From Lactobacillus sp. ESL0677 (GTDB lineage Bacteria > Bacillota > Bacilli > Lactobacillales > Lactobacillaceae), in contig NZ_CP113946.1 in the NCBI RefSeq assembly GCF_029392875.1, positions 1,964,799 to 2,028,798 on the forward strand: a DNA stretch of 64,000 nucleotides, given 5' to 3'. This document shows, one piece after another, positions 44,236 through 53,012 of this stretch. Position 1 is the stretch's first letter. Every line of letters starts with the position of its first letter. Below the pieces are notes generated by a model, which worked only from the letters and a program-made list of their open reading frames with translations, had not been told where the DNA came from and made no database searches. The position numbers and the translations under genes are program-made.

Positions 44236-44922
44236 ATGACAGTTATTGTTTTAAGCGGGCCAATTGGAGCCGGTAAATCCAGTTTAACCAGTATTTTAGC
44301 AGATTATTTAGGTACTAAGCCATTCTATGAAAGCGTCGATAACAACCCTGTTTTGCCGCTTTTTTACGCTGATCCTAAAAAATACGCCTTTTTATTGCAA
44401 GTGTTTTTCCTAAATACACGTTTTCGCAGTATTAAAGATGCTTTAACAGAAGACAACAATGTTTTAGATCGTTCAATTTATGAAGATGCCCTCTTCTTCC
44501 AAATGAATGCTGACATTGGTCGGGCAACTCAAGAAGAAGTAGACACTTATTATGAATTATTAAACAACATGATGAGTGAGCTTACCCACATGCCAAAGAA
44601 AAATCCTGACTTGTTAGTCCACATCAACGTTTCTTATGACACGATGATCAAGCGAATTCAAAAACGTGGCCGTCCTTATGAACAGCTTAGTTACGACGCA
44701 ACTCTTGAAGACTATTACAAGCGGCTGTTGCGTTACTACAAGCCGTGGTATGACAAGTACGATTATTCACCTAAGATGGAAATTGATGGTGATGCTCTCG
44801 ACTTTATGACCGATGATCAAGCTCGAGCAACAGTTTTAGATCAAATTGTTGGCAAATTAAAAGAAGTTGGCAAATTACCTGAGTCATGGGATAAGCCAAC
44901 CAACATTAAGATTTCTGAATAA
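44236..44922 (+). CDS. Deoxyguanosine kinase subunit (dNK family)
   Basis: The second kinase of the tandem pair, 228 residues, with the same P-loop, '[11 protein letters not shown]' and lid 'RIQKRGRPYEQ'. It resembles the deoxyguanosine kinase partner of the L. acidophilus heterodimer. It starts 12 bp after the first gene; AAGGA precedes the ATG by 5 nt. The first 60 bp of the shared reading (44241-44300) are identical to 43581-43640 in the upstream copy, although the rest has diverged substantially. Confidence 0.87.
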   Translation: MTVIVLSGPIGAGKSSLTSILADYLGTKPFYESVDNNPVLPLFYADPKKYAFLLQVFFLNTRFRSIKDALTEDNNVLDRSIYEDALFFQMNADIGRATQEEVDTYYELLNNMMSELTHMPKKNPDLLVHINVSYDTMIKRIQKRGRPYEQLSYDATLEDYYKRLLRYYKPWYDKYDYSPKMEIDGDALDFMTDDQARATVLDQIVGKLKEVGKLPESWDKPTNIKISE

Positions 44923-44938
44923 CTTTAATTACAACTGC

Positions 44939-44966
44939 TTGACTTATTAAATTAAGTGATTATAAT
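44939..44966 (+). promoter_or_regulatory. Promoter of the T-box leader
   Basis: TTGACT at 44939-44944 and TATAAT at 44961-44966 with a 16 bp spacer; transcription would begin near 44973, just before Stem I. Confidence 0.75.
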
Positions 44967-44972
44967 TAAAAG

Positions 44973-45396
44973 AAAATTAAAAAGGTTATGAGCAGACTAG
45001 TAATATTTAGGGCTTACCAGAGAGTGTCAGTTGCTGTAAAGACATAAAGCGCCTAGTATGAATCACACCTGCGAACCGTTTTTCTAAATAATGTAAGAAA
45101 TTCCGGCGGTGCCGTTATCACTACAGTTTTTTATTCTTGTTAAACTGACCGAGGTTATTTACGTGAGTAAATAGCAAATTAAGGTGGAATCGCGTTAAGT
45201 CGTCCTTTTAGATAAAGATTATCTAAGAGGACGTTTTTTCTTACAAATTAAGAAATTCCGGTAGTGCCGTTATCACTACAGTTAAACTACTTATGCAGTA
45301 TTTAACTGATTGAGACTGTTTGCGTGAGTAAACAGCAAATTGAGGTGGAACCACGATTAAACGTCCTCTTAGACCAACGTCTAAGGGGGCGTTTTT
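44973..45396 (+). ncRNA. T-box leader: one Stem I, two antiterminator/terminator modules
   Basis: Stem I is at 44984-45077: GGTT/AACC base, ATGA/GA kink-turn, GCAG/CTGC helix, AGTA loop E and a specifier loop with GAATCACAC (45060-45068). It is followed by a stem II/III region, T-box AAGGTGGAATCGCG (45181-45194) and a terminator (45201-45239). A second stem II/III region, T-box GAGGTGGAACCACG (45342-45355) and terminator (45361-45396) follow without another Stem I. The specifier could be CAC (His), ATC or TCA; context favours His, but the TGGA bulge would pair with a tRNA having U73, which tRNA-His does not. Confidence 0.85.
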
Positions 45397-45415
45397 ATTA
45401 TATAAGGAGAATACC

Positions 45416-46057
45416 ATGAATTACATTAACGCCATCATGCCTTCCCTACTTCAGGGAGCGCAAATGACCTTATCACTGTTTTGTTGGACACTTATTATTT
45501 CTATTCCCTTAGGAATTATTATTAGCTTAGGGCTCATCTCGCATATTAAGCCTTTGCAGCTCTTTTTAAAATTTTATGTTTGGATTATGCGGGGAACGCC
45601 ATTATTATTACAATTAATTTTTGTTTTCTACGGTTTACCAATTATTGGCGTGATTTTTCAGCGCTATGATGCGGCATTATTTGCTTTCATCCTCAACTAT
45701 GCAGCATACTTTGCTGAAATTTTTCGGGGAGGTTTTCAAGCCATTCCAGAAGGACAATATGAAAGCGCCCGGGTTTTGCGATTAACTAAGATGCAAACAT
45801 TAAAGCATATTGTTATTCCCCAAGTTGTCAAGATTGTTATTCCATCCATTGGTAACGAGGTTATCAATCTCGTTAAAGATACTTCTCTAGTCTATGTTAT
45901 TGGCCTTGGCGACCTCCTGAGAGCCGGTAATGTTGCCACAGCAAGAGATGTTACCTTGGTACCACTAGTTTTGGTTGGTATTATTTACCTAGCTATGACG
46001 GGAATTGCATCTTACCTTTTAAAGAAAATTGAAAATAGTTATTCTAAATGGAAGTAG
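45416..46057 (+). CDS. Amino acid ABC transporter permease
   Basis: A 213-residue polar amino acid permease of the HisM/GlnP family with five membrane segments and the EAA coupling motif 'EIFRGGFQAIPEGQYESARVL' region near residue 98-118. It pairs with the ATPase and lipoprotein encoded next. AAGGAG lies 7 nt before the ATG. Control by the upstream T-box means the importer is made when one uncharged tRNA accumulates. Lactobacillales have a T-box-controlled system predicted to import histidine (hisXYZ), and this operon resembles it. Confidence 0.9.
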   Translation: MNYINAIMPSLLQGAQMTLSLFCWTLIISIPLGIIISLGLISHIKPLQLFLKFYVWIMRGTPLLLQLIFVFYGLPIIGVIFQRYDAALFAFILNYAAYFAEIFRGGFQAIPEGQYESARVLRLTKMQTLKHIVIPQVVKIVIPSIGNEVINLVKDTSLVYVIGLGDLLRAGNVATARDVTLVPLVLVGIIYLAMTGIASYLLKKIENSYSKWK

Positions 46058-46072
46058 TCGGGAAGCGATTAG

Positions 46073-46726
46073 ATGTTAGAACTTAAAAATATCACCAAAA
46101 AATTTGGTCAACGAACAATCTTAGATAAAGTCAATTTAACTATCCCTAGTGGACAAATTTTAGCAATTGTCGGGCCTTCTGGAGCCGGGAAAACAACTTT
46201 GCTGCGCTGTTTAAGTGGTCTTGAAGCTATCGACTCGGGCAGCTTCTTATGGGATGGACAAGAATTTAATCCCGTTAATCCAACCGATAGCAGCCAAATA
46301 ATCGGCGTTGTTTTCCAAGATTATCAATTATTTCCTAATTTAACTGTATTGGAAAACATCACGTTAGCTCCAACTTTAGCACTTAAAAAAGATAAAGCAG
46401 TTGCCGAAAAACAAGCCCAAAAACTACTTGAACGTTTAAATTTAACCGGTAAAGAACAGCTCTATCCTGCACAACTCTCTGGTGGACAGCAGCAACGAGT
46501 TGCAATTGCCCGCGCTTTAGCCATGAAACCGCAAATTCTTTGTTACGACGAGCCAACTTCTGCACTTGACCCTGCTTTACGCGGGACGGTTGCTGAAATT
46601 ATTCTAAAATTAAAACGTGCAGAGAACATGACACAAATCATTGTTACTCACGACATGGATTTTGCTAAAGAAGTTGCTGATAAAACCTTTACTGTTACCG
46701 ATCTCAGTCAAAGGAGGTTGAGCTAA
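46073..46726 (+). CDS. Amino acid ABC transporter ATP-binding protein
   Basis: A 217-residue ABC ATPase of the GlnQ/HisP type: Walker A GPSGAGKTT near residue 34, Q-loop 'VFQDYQLFPNL' near 81, signature LSGGQQQRV near 139, Walker B 'LCYDEPTSALDP' near 158, and the switch His in 'VTHDMDF'. It energises the importer formed with the adjacent permease. It starts 15 bp after the permease gene, with GGGAAG upstream. Confidence 0.94.
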   Translation: MLELKNITKKFGQRTILDKVNLTIPSGQILAIVGPSGAGKTTLLRCLSGLEAIDSGSFLWDGQEFNPVNPTDSSQIIGVVFQDYQLFPNLTVLENITLAPTLALKKDKAVAEKQAQKLLERLNLTGKEQLYPAQLSGGQQQRVAIARALAMKPQILCYDEPTSALDPALRGTVAEIILKLKRAENMTQIIVTHDMDFAKEVADKTFTVTDLSQRRLS

Positions 46727-47575
46727 GTGAAACGCAAAGAATTTCTTACCCTTATAGTAATTTTCTGTTGTGGGATTTTCATAACGGGTTGTAGCGGAGT
46801 TTCGGTTGGTAAGCAAGCCAGTCAAACCGACAATTGGCAGCGGCTAGAAAAGCGCGGCTATGTGACTATTGGCGTTGATGATACCTTTGTTCCAATGGGA
46901 TTCCGCCAAAAAAATGGCCAATTAGTTGGTTACGATGTTGACCTAGCTAAGGCTGTTTTTAAGCAGTATGGTATGCGCGTGAGCTTCCAGACGATTGACT
47001 GGTCGATGAACACCACGGAACTCAAAAACGGGACCATTGACTTAATCTGGAACGGTTTTAGCAAGACTCCTGAACGCAAAGCAAAGGTCGGCTTTAGTAA
47101 AACTTACCTGTATAGCGAACAATTATTGGTGACTAAGCGTAAAAGCCACATTAATTCCTATGCGGACATGACTGGGAAAACATTAGGAGCACAAACTGGA
47201 TCTTCTGGCTACAACGACATTATCAAGCAGCCAAAGTTGCTTAAAGATCGCATTAAAAATCACGACCCAGTCCTGTATGACTCCTTCACTAATGCTTTTA
47301 TCGACTTAAATGCCGGTCGCATTCAGGGACTACTAATTGACAGCACTTACGCCAATTACTATATTGCACGCCAAAAACACCCAGCTGACTTTACCATAAT
47401 TCACGGGCCATTTCCTAAAGATGCCTTTGGTGTTGGCATGAGAAAAAGCGATATAACTTTGCGTGAAAAAATCAATGCTGGATTGGATAAATTAGCTAAA
47501 GATGGCACACTAACCAAAATCAATCACAAATGGTTTGGCTCGGCTGCTGATACACCCTTGCTAAAGAAAAATTAA
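46727..47575 (+). CDS. Amino acid ABC transporter substrate-binding lipoprotein
   Basis: A 282-residue lipoprotein: signal peptide with lipobox 'ITGC' (Cys near residue 22), then a SBP_bac_3 domain with 'VTIGVDDTFVPMGF', 'GYDVDLAKAV', 'IDLIWNGFSKTPERK' and 'TGKTLGAQTGSSGYND'. It captures the amino acid outside the cell. The GTG start directly follows the ATPase stop; AGGAGG is inside the ATPase gene end. The C-terminal codons overlap the convergent HAD gene by 4 bp. Confidence 0.93.
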   Translation: MKRKEFLTLIVIFCCGIFITGCSGVSVGKQASQTDNWQRLEKRGYVTIGVDDTFVPMGFRQKNGQLVGYDVDLAKAVFKQYGMRVSFQTIDWSMNTTELKNGTIDLIWNGFSKTPERKAKVGFSKTYLYSEQLLVTKRKSHINSYADMTGKTLGAQTGSSGYNDIIKQPKLLKDRIKNHDPVLYDSFTNAFIDLNAGRIQGLLIDSTYANYYIARQKHPADFTIIHGPFPKDAFGVGMRKSDITLREKINAGLDKLAKDGTLTKINHKWFGSAADTPLLKKN

Positions 47576-48366
47576 TCTAACTGCTCCAAAACGTCGGCAA
47601 TCCCGTCATGATTATTATCCTGCGTAATCACTTCAAACTTTGCCTTTAAATCAGCTGGCGCATTGGCCATTAATACTGGATGAGCAACGATTTCTAGCAT
47701 TGCTGCATCATTATAATTATCACCAAAAGCCCAACAATCAGTTAATTTAACATTGAAATCTTCTGCCAAAATTTTAATGCCGTTACCCTTAGAAACACCT
47801 TTAATCATTACTTCAAGTAAATTTGGTGCAGATTTAACAATGTATAATTTTGGATATTTTACTTTTAATTCTGCTTGTTCCTCATCTAATAACTTTGGGT
47901 CACCCATAATCAATACTTTGTGAGCACCCTTAAGCTTTTTAACCTGAGCTAGTGAGCTTGGTGTTGCCTTAACATCGACGGTCTTTTCTTCTTTTCCAAC
48001 CAATTCGCAATTATTTCCCGGGAAATAGTACCAGTCATAGCCACTATAAACGTTCCAAACAGTTCCGTTATTTTTACGCTCAACATACTGACATATTTCT
48101 TCTGCCTGAGCGGCAGTCATAAACTGTGAGTTTAATGGTCTGCCCATTTCATCTAAAACTAGAGCGCCATTGTAAGCAATGAGCGGGCACCTTTTCATAA
48201 TTTGTCCAGCTGCTGTCATAATTCCTTGTGGCATCCGACCTGATACTGGCACAAAGATATTGTCTTTAATTACCTGTTTACGAATTGCATCCCGCGTTCT
48301 AGGTGTTACTTGCAAGTCAGAATTGATTAATGTACCGTCAATATCTGAAAAAAGTAGTTTAACCAT
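47572..48366 (-). CDS. Cof-type HAD hydrolase
   Basis: A 264-residue HAD phosphatase of the Cof subfamily. Motif I is 'FSDIDGTLINSD' near residue 6 with the nucleophile Asp, motif II 'VPVSGR' near 39, and motif IV 'AFGDNYNDAAML' near 218; a type IIB cap lies between. Such enzymes hydrolyse sugar phosphates or related metabolites; the substrate is unknown. GAGGAG precedes the ATG. The coding region contains a perfect 14-bp Noc-binding sequence at 48013-48026. Confidence 0.88.
   Translation of the reverse strand: MVKLLFSDIDGTLINSDLQVTPRTRDAIRKQVIKDNIFVPVSGRMPQGIMTAAGQIMKRCPLIAYNGALVLDEMGRPLNSQFMTAAQAEEICQYVERKNNGTVWNVYSGYDWYYFPGNNCELVGKEEKTVDVKATPSSLAQVKKLKGAHKVLIMGDPKLLDEEQAELKVKYPKLYIVKSAPNLLEVMIKGVSKGNGIKILAEDFNVKLTDCWAFGDNYNDAAMLEIVAHPVLMANAPADLKAKFEVITQDNNHDGIADVLEQLD
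48013..48026. other. Perfect Noc-binding sequence inside HAD gene
   Basis: ATTTCCCGGGAAAT, identical to the Noc consensus, occurs in the coding sequence where it encodes part of 'WYYFPGNNC'. Confidence 0.75.
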
Positions 48367-48485
48367 AATTTCTCCTCAACTATTTTCTTTAATTAGTAGT
48401 AATTAAGCTTATTTTAACGATTATTACTGGCCTTGGTCAATAACTGTTAATAGACGATAGTTACTCTTTAGTCAATGATTGGTTT

Positions 48486-48564
48486 TAATAATTCGTGTTT
48501 GCAATTATTTTTCAGAGTGATAGACTTTAATAGTCGAAAGTTAAATTTTAAACACGAACATTAA
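48486..48564 (+). promoter_or_regulatory. Purine permease promoter flanked by PurR-box-like repeats
   Basis: AAACACGAATTATTA (minus strand, 48486-48500) and AAACACGAACATTAA (plus strand, 48550-48564) are related inverted sequences resembling the PurR box (AWWWCCGAACWWT). TTGCAA (48499-48504) and TAGACT (48521-48526) could be the promoter between them. PurR control of a purine permease is expected, but the match is not perfect. Confidence 0.5.
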
Positions 48565-48581
48565 TTTGTGGGAGAGAGATA

Positions 48582-49889
48582 ATGAATTTTATTAAGAGTT
48601 ATTTTCAGCTCGATAAATATAACACTAGCATTAAAGTGGAATTTCTTGCTGGTTTAACTACTTTTATTAGTATGTCATACATCCTTTTTGTCAATCCTAG
48701 CGTCTTAGGGGCAAGTGGCATGAACTCTGGGGCCGTTTTTACCTCAACTGCCTTGGCCAGTGCATTAGGAACAGCGATTATGGGAATTGTTGCCAATTAC
48801 CCAATTGGTGAAGCTCCAGCCCTTGGAATTAACGCCTTCTTTGCCTACACAGTTTGTGTTGGCATGCATGTTTCATGGGAAACAGCGTTAGCTGCTGTTT
48901 TTGTTGCTTCAATCATCTTCATTTTAATCACCTTGTTTAAATTGCGGGAAAAAATCATCAATGCTATTCCAGCTGATTTGAAATTTGCCATTTCTTCAGG
49001 TATTGGCTTGTTCATCGCCTTTTTAGGAATGCAAGATGGTGGTTTAATTATCGGTAACAAGTCAACTTTGGTCGGTTTAGGATCACTTCATGATCCAGCA
49101 GTTTGGATTACAATCTTTGGCTTGTTAATAACCGTTGTGTTAATGATTTTAAATGTACCTGGTGCTATTTTTATCGGCATGGTATTAGCTGCAATCTTTG
49201 GTGTTGCTACTGGGCAAATCCCGCTACCAACTAAAGTAATTTCAATGGCGCCAAGTATTGCACCAACCTTTGGTCAAGCAATCTTTCACATTAAAGACAT
49301 CAATTCACTGCAAATGTGGGTTGTTGTTTTAACATTCTTACTAGTTACCTTCTTTGATACTGCCGGTACATTAATCGGACTGGCTCAACAAGCTGGATTT
49401 ATGAAAGATAACAAAATGCCACGAGTTGGTAGAGCTTTAGCTTCTGACTCAACCGCGATGATGGTTGGTTCCGTCCTAGGTACTTCACCTATTGGTGCCT
49501 TTGTTGAATCAAGTGCCGGAATTGCTGTCGGTGGTAGAACTGGTTTAACTGCTGTCTTTGTAGCAATTTTCTTCTTAATTTCTATGATTTTCAGTCCATT
49601 ACTTGGATTATTTACCACTCATGTAACAGCACCTGCTTTAATTATTGTCGGTGTTCTAATGGCTCAAAATACGGCTCACATTCATTGGAATAAAATGGAA
49701 ATTGCCGTACCCGCCTTCTTAATCTTAATTGGTATGCCCCTGACCTACTCCATTTCTGATGGTTTGGCATTAGGATTAATTACTTACCCAATCTGTATGG
49801 TTGCTGCTAAGCGCGGCAAGGAAGTTACACCAATGATGTGGATTCTCTTCTTCGTCTTTATTTTCTTCCTCTGGGTACTTAACTTCTAA
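48582..49889 (+). CDS. AzgA/PbuG-type purine permease (copy 1)
   Basis: A 435-residue permease of the AzgA branch of the nucleobase-cation symporter-2 superfamily, which imports guanine, hypoxanthine or adenine. About 12-14 membrane segments, 'NPIGEAPALGINAFFAYTV' region near residue 70-90, 'VTFFDTAGTLIGLAQQAG' near 255 and 'ESSAGIAVGGRTGLTAVF' near 310 are family hallmarks. GGGAGAGAG precedes the ATG. PurR-like boxes lie upstream. A paralog follows at 50048, separated by a terminator. Confidence 0.9.
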   Translation: MNFIKSYFQLDKYNTSIKVEFLAGLTTFISMSYILFVNPSVLGASGMNSGAVFTSTALASALGTAIMGIVANYPIGEAPALGINAFFAYTVCVGMHVSWETALAAVFVASIIFILITLFKLREKIINAIPADLKFAISSGIGLFIAFLGMQDGGLIIGNKSTLVGLGSLHDPAVWITIFGLLITVVLMILNVPGAIFIGMVLAAIFGVATGQIPLPTKVISMAPSIAPTFGQAIFHIKDINSLQMWVVVLTFLLVTFFDTAGTLIGLAQQAGFMKDNKMPRVGRALASDSTAMMVGSVLGTSPIGAFVESSAGIAVGGRTGLTAVFVAIFFLISMIFSPLLGLFTTHVTAPALIIVGVLMAQNTAHIHWNKMEIAVPAFLILIGMPLTYSISDGLALGLITYPICMVAAKRGKEVTPMMWILFFVFIFFLWVLNF

Positions 49890-49910
49890 TTTAATTGAAA
49901 AAATTTTATT

Positions 49911-49945
49911 AAAGCCAAAATCTAACAATAGATTTTGACTTTTTT
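49911..49945 (+). terminator. Terminator after purine permease 1
   Basis: CCAAAATCTA and TAGATTTTGA pair (one mismatch at the base) and are followed by CTTTTTT. Confidence 0.75.
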
Positions 49946-50047
49946 GCTTCTTATAAAATAAATTTGGCTGTATCATGGAAATATAACATGATTTAGTTAT
50001 ATACTAGTTACATTGGTTCTTTTTAATTTAATATTTTGGAGGAAAAA

Positions 50048-51358
50048 ATGACGACACTAGATAAAGTCTTTCATTTAAACGATGCTCATACCACTGTTAA
50101 ACGCGAGTTAATCGCCGCATTAACCACGTTTGTCAGTCTCTCCTACATCCTTTTTGTTAACCCTAACATTTTACATGCAGCTGGAATCGATAAAGGTGCA
50201 GCATTTACCGTTACCGCAATTTCAATAGCTATTGGCTGTTTCATCATGGGCTTAGTTGCCAATTATCCAATTGCCTTAGCACCAACTCTTGGCAGTGCAG
50301 CCTTTTTCGCTTATAACGTCTGCGTTGGTATGCATATCAACTGGCAAACTGCATTAGCTGCTGTTCTAGTTGCATCCGTACTGTTTATCCTAATAACTGT
50401 TCTGAAATTACGGGAAATAGTTGTTGATGCAATTCCACAAGACATGAAATATGCAATTTCAGCTGGAATTGGCCTCTTCATCGCTTTTATCGGCTTGCAA
50501 AATGGTAAGTTGATTGTAAATAGTGATTCTAATCTTGTAACTTTAGGTAAATTTAATTCACCTGCTGTCTGGATTACCCTATTTGGGTTAACGCTAACTG
50601 TTATCTTAATGGCAATGAACATTCCCGGTTCCATTTTCATTGGGATGGTCGTTACCGCTGTATTTGGCATTGTAATTGGTCAAATAGCTTTACCTAAAGC
50701 TATTATTTCCAGTGCACCAAGTATTGCTCCTACTTTTGGCCAAGCAGTTTTTCACTTAAAAGACATTAATACACCACAACTATTTATGGTTGTTCTAACC
50801 TTCTTGCTAGTTACCTTTTTTGATACCGCTGGTACCTTAATTGGAATGACTGAACAGGCAGGAATGGTTGATAAAAACGGTAAAATTCCACGGATTGGCC
50901 GCGCATTCTTATCAGATTCTGCGGCAATGGTTGAAGGTGCTATTCTCGGGACAGCTCCACTTGGAACTTCAGTTGAATCAAGTGCTGGTATCGCCATGGG
51001 CGGTCGTACCGGATTAACTGCAATTTTTGTTGGTATTTTATTTTTAATTAGTATGATTTTTAGTCCACTCTTAGCTGTTATTCCAACAACAGTTACTGCA
51101 CCAGCGTTAATTATTGTTGGTGTTTTAATGGCCGGTAATTTGAAAAAAATCAATTGGGAAAAATTCGAAATTGCCTTACCTGCATTCCTGACAGTTGTTG
51201 GTATGCCGCTAACTTATAGTATTTCTGACGGGTTAGCACTAGGCATGATTGCTTATCCGATTACAATGATCGCTTCTAAACAATCTAAAAAAGTCTCACC
51301 AATGATGTACGTACTATTTGTAATTTTTATCATTTTCTTTTTAGTAACCAATATGTAA
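50048..51358 (+). CDS. AzgA/PbuG-type purine permease (copy 2)
   Basis: A 436-residue paralog of the preceding permease with the same core ('VTFFDTAGTLIGMTEQAG', 'ESSAGIAMGGRTGLTAIF'). One visible difference is in the substrate-region helix: copy 1 has 'APALGINAFFAY', copy 2 'APTLGSAAFFAY', so the two may prefer different purines. GGAGG 7 nt before ATG 50048 decides the start. Unlike copy 1, I see no PurR-like box upstream. Confidence 0.9.
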   Translation: MTTLDKVFHLNDAHTTVKRELIAALTTFVSLSYILFVNPNILHAAGIDKGAAFTVTAISIAIGCFIMGLVANYPIALAPTLGSAAFFAYNVCVGMHINWQTALAAVLVASVLFILITVLKLREIVVDAIPQDMKYAISAGIGLFIAFIGLQNGKLIVNSDSNLVTLGKFNSPAVWITLFGLTLTVILMAMNIPGSIFIGMVVTAVFGIVIGQIALPKAIISSAPSIAPTFGQAVFHLKDINTPQLFMVVLTFLLVTFFDTAGTLIGMTEQAGMVDKNGKIPRIGRAFLSDSAAMVEGAILGTAPLGTSVESSAGIAMGGRTGLTAIFVGILFLISMIFSPLLAVIPTTVTAPALIIVGVLMAGNLKKINWEKFEIALPAFLTVVGMPLTYSISDGLALGMIAYPITMIASKQSKKVSPMMYVLFVIFIIFFLVTNM

Positions 51359-51370
51359 TTAAGTAAACTA

Positions 51371-51397
51371 AAAGTCACCTAAAAAGGTGGCTTTTTT
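51371..51397. terminator. Terminator between permease 2 and ClC gene
   Basis: AAAGTCACCT and AGGTGGCTTT pair with one mismatch, followed by TTTT. It lies between convergent genes. Confidence 0.8.
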
Positions 51398-51408
51398 GTA
51401 TCGCAATT

Positions 51409-52956
51409 TTAACCATCATATTCAACAGCCTGCAACTGTTTTATCTTTTCATAAACCTGACCACGCTGACCAGCATCAACTTCCAAAATCAAACTATCAC
51501 CATTGTTGATTTTAGTCTGACCATTAGGAATTAAATCTCGACCACCGCGATGAATAATTTTAACCAACGTATACTGCGGCCACTTGATATCTACTATCTT
51601 TCGGTCAACCAAGTCACTATTTTCATAAACCGGAATCGTCAGCTGATCACGCTGTCCTGTTACCTGAGTCGAATTTTTCTTACCTAGCATTGCTTGTGCC
51701 AAGCTGTCATAAATTGGCATCCCGCCGAGCAATTCATCAACTAGCAACGCCACAAACGAAACCACAGCCAGTGGCATTAAGTGCAATAACGACCCCACCA
51801 TTTCCGTAATTAAAATTACGGCGGTAAACGGCGCCCGAATAATTGCCGCAAAGTATCCCGCCATTGCAAAAATGATTAGGTTAATCACCAATTTTTGGGG
51901 TAATAAATGCAGCTGTGCCATTGTTAAGCCATAAATAGCACCTATTAGGGCCCCCATCGTCAAAATCGGCAAAAAGATACCACTTGGCAATCCCGAATCA
52001 TACGAAACAATTGAAAAAATAATTCTAACCAAATAGAAAAACAACAGTAATCCAACCATTGACCAGCCAGTTTTGGTAATCATCTTAGGCAAACTGAGGA
52101 TCAAACGGTTACCAGGGCCAGTAATTAATGGCCAACAATATGCAATTGGAATCAATAATGCTAGAGGAATCACGCCATACAGCCAGTTAGGTAAAAACGT
52201 AATTTTTGCATATAATTTTTTGCAGCTAAATAAGCCTGCTTTATACAAATAACCTAACAATCCTAAAATAATTCCTAAAAATACCAGGTGCCAGTAAAGC
52301 AAAATTGGGAATGTATGGTTATAGGACAGAGCCAGTGCCGCATGCTGACCAAACAAGTTAGAAACGACAAAGTCGGCAACCATTGCTCCAGCCAGAGCAT
52401 TGAGCCACACACGCTTTGAAAAGTTATGAAACACTTCTTCTAGGACAAACAGGGCACCACTTAACGGTGCACCAAATGCAGCAGCTAAACCACTTGCCGC
52501 TCCCGTTGCAATTAGAACGCGGGCGTTAGTTTTAGTCTGACTGCAGCCCTCGCCGACCCCTTGACCGATAGTTGCCCCTAATTGAAGAGATGGTCCCTCA
52601 GGACCTAGAAAGAGGCCTGTACTAATTACTAAACTTCCGCCAATTAATTTGCGCCACAAAATTGGTACCCACTGAAGTGTCAGGCTTCCTTGCAGCTGCA
52701 ACTTAACCTCAGGAATTCCAGACCCACCAACATGAGGATACTGTTTAACAAAATAACCAGCTATCATTCCCACTAATACCAAACCACAAGCAATGATAGC
52801 AAGCCACCAAGCGTTATTATGAGCTAAATGAAATAATTTCAACCAAAAGGCTGTCATTTTTTCAATTCCTAAGCGAAAAATACCAACAATTATGCCTGTA
52901 AATAATCCCACTAACAGAGCCTGGCCCAACAATGTTATTTCCGAATGATTGCGCAA
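51409..52956 (-). CDS. ClC chloride channel/transporter with C-terminal TrkA-C domain
   Basis: A 515-residue ClC protein with the selectivity sequences 'GGSGIPEVK' near residue 78, 'GPEGPSLQLGA' near 120 (gating Glu present, so probably a Cl-/H+ exchanger) and 'GLPSGIFLPIL' near 320. A cytoplasmic TrkA-C-like domain (about 440-510) follows. It starts at TTG, 8 nt after GAGGAG; an ATG between them is out of frame. In lactic acid bacteria such exchangers may help acid tolerance. Confidence 0.92.
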   Translation of the reverse strand: MRNHSEITLLGQALLVGLFTGIIVGIFRLGIEKMTAFWLKLFHLAHNNAWWLAIIACGLVLVGMIAGYFVKQYPHVGGSGIPEVKLQLQGSLTLQWVPILWRKLIGGSLVISTGLFLGPEGPSLQLGATIGQGVGEGCSQTKTNARVLIATGAASGLAAAFGAPLSGALFVLEEVFHNFSKRVWLNALAGAMVADFVVSNLFGQHAALALSYNHTFPILLYWHLVFLGIILGLLGYLYKAGLFSCKKLYAKITFLPNWLYGVIPLALLIPIAYCWPLITGPGNRLILSLPKMITKTGWSMVGLLLFFYLVRIIFSIVSYDSGLPSGIFLPILTMGALIGAIYGLTMAQLHLLPQKLVINLIIFAMAGYFAAIIRAPFTAVILITEMVGSLLHLMPLAVVSFVALLVDELLGGMPIYDSLAQAMLGKKNSTQVTGQRDQLTIPVYENSDLVDRKIVDIKWPQYTLVKIIHRGGRDLIPNGQTKINNGDSLILEVDAGQRGQVYEKIKQLQAVEYDG

Positions 52957-52981
52957 AATTCATACTCCTCTATCTACAACA

Positions 52982-53011
52982 AAAAACAGCTAAATTAATT
53001 TAGCTGTTTTT
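52982..53011 (-). terminator. Terminator after gnd
   Basis: A perfect 30-bp palindrome, AAAAACAGCTAAATT and its complement, with A/T tails. Confidence 0.88.
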
Positions 53012-53012
53012 G

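Noticed and set aside
48869..48884. TGTTTCATGGGAAACA, a 14/16 match to parS inside purine permease 1
   Set aside because: The mismatches break the central CACGTG palindrome (CATGGG), which ParB sites keep as pyrimidine/purine pairs, and the protein sequence there is conserved, so chance is more likely.
50408..50421. ATTACGGGAAAT near the start of purine permease 2 as a Noc site
   Set aside because: Only about 10 of 14 positions match and one arm is lost.
50752..51153. Minus-strand 133-codon frame inside purine permease 2
   Set aside because: Shadow of a long conserved coding region; similar shadows occur in the paralog.
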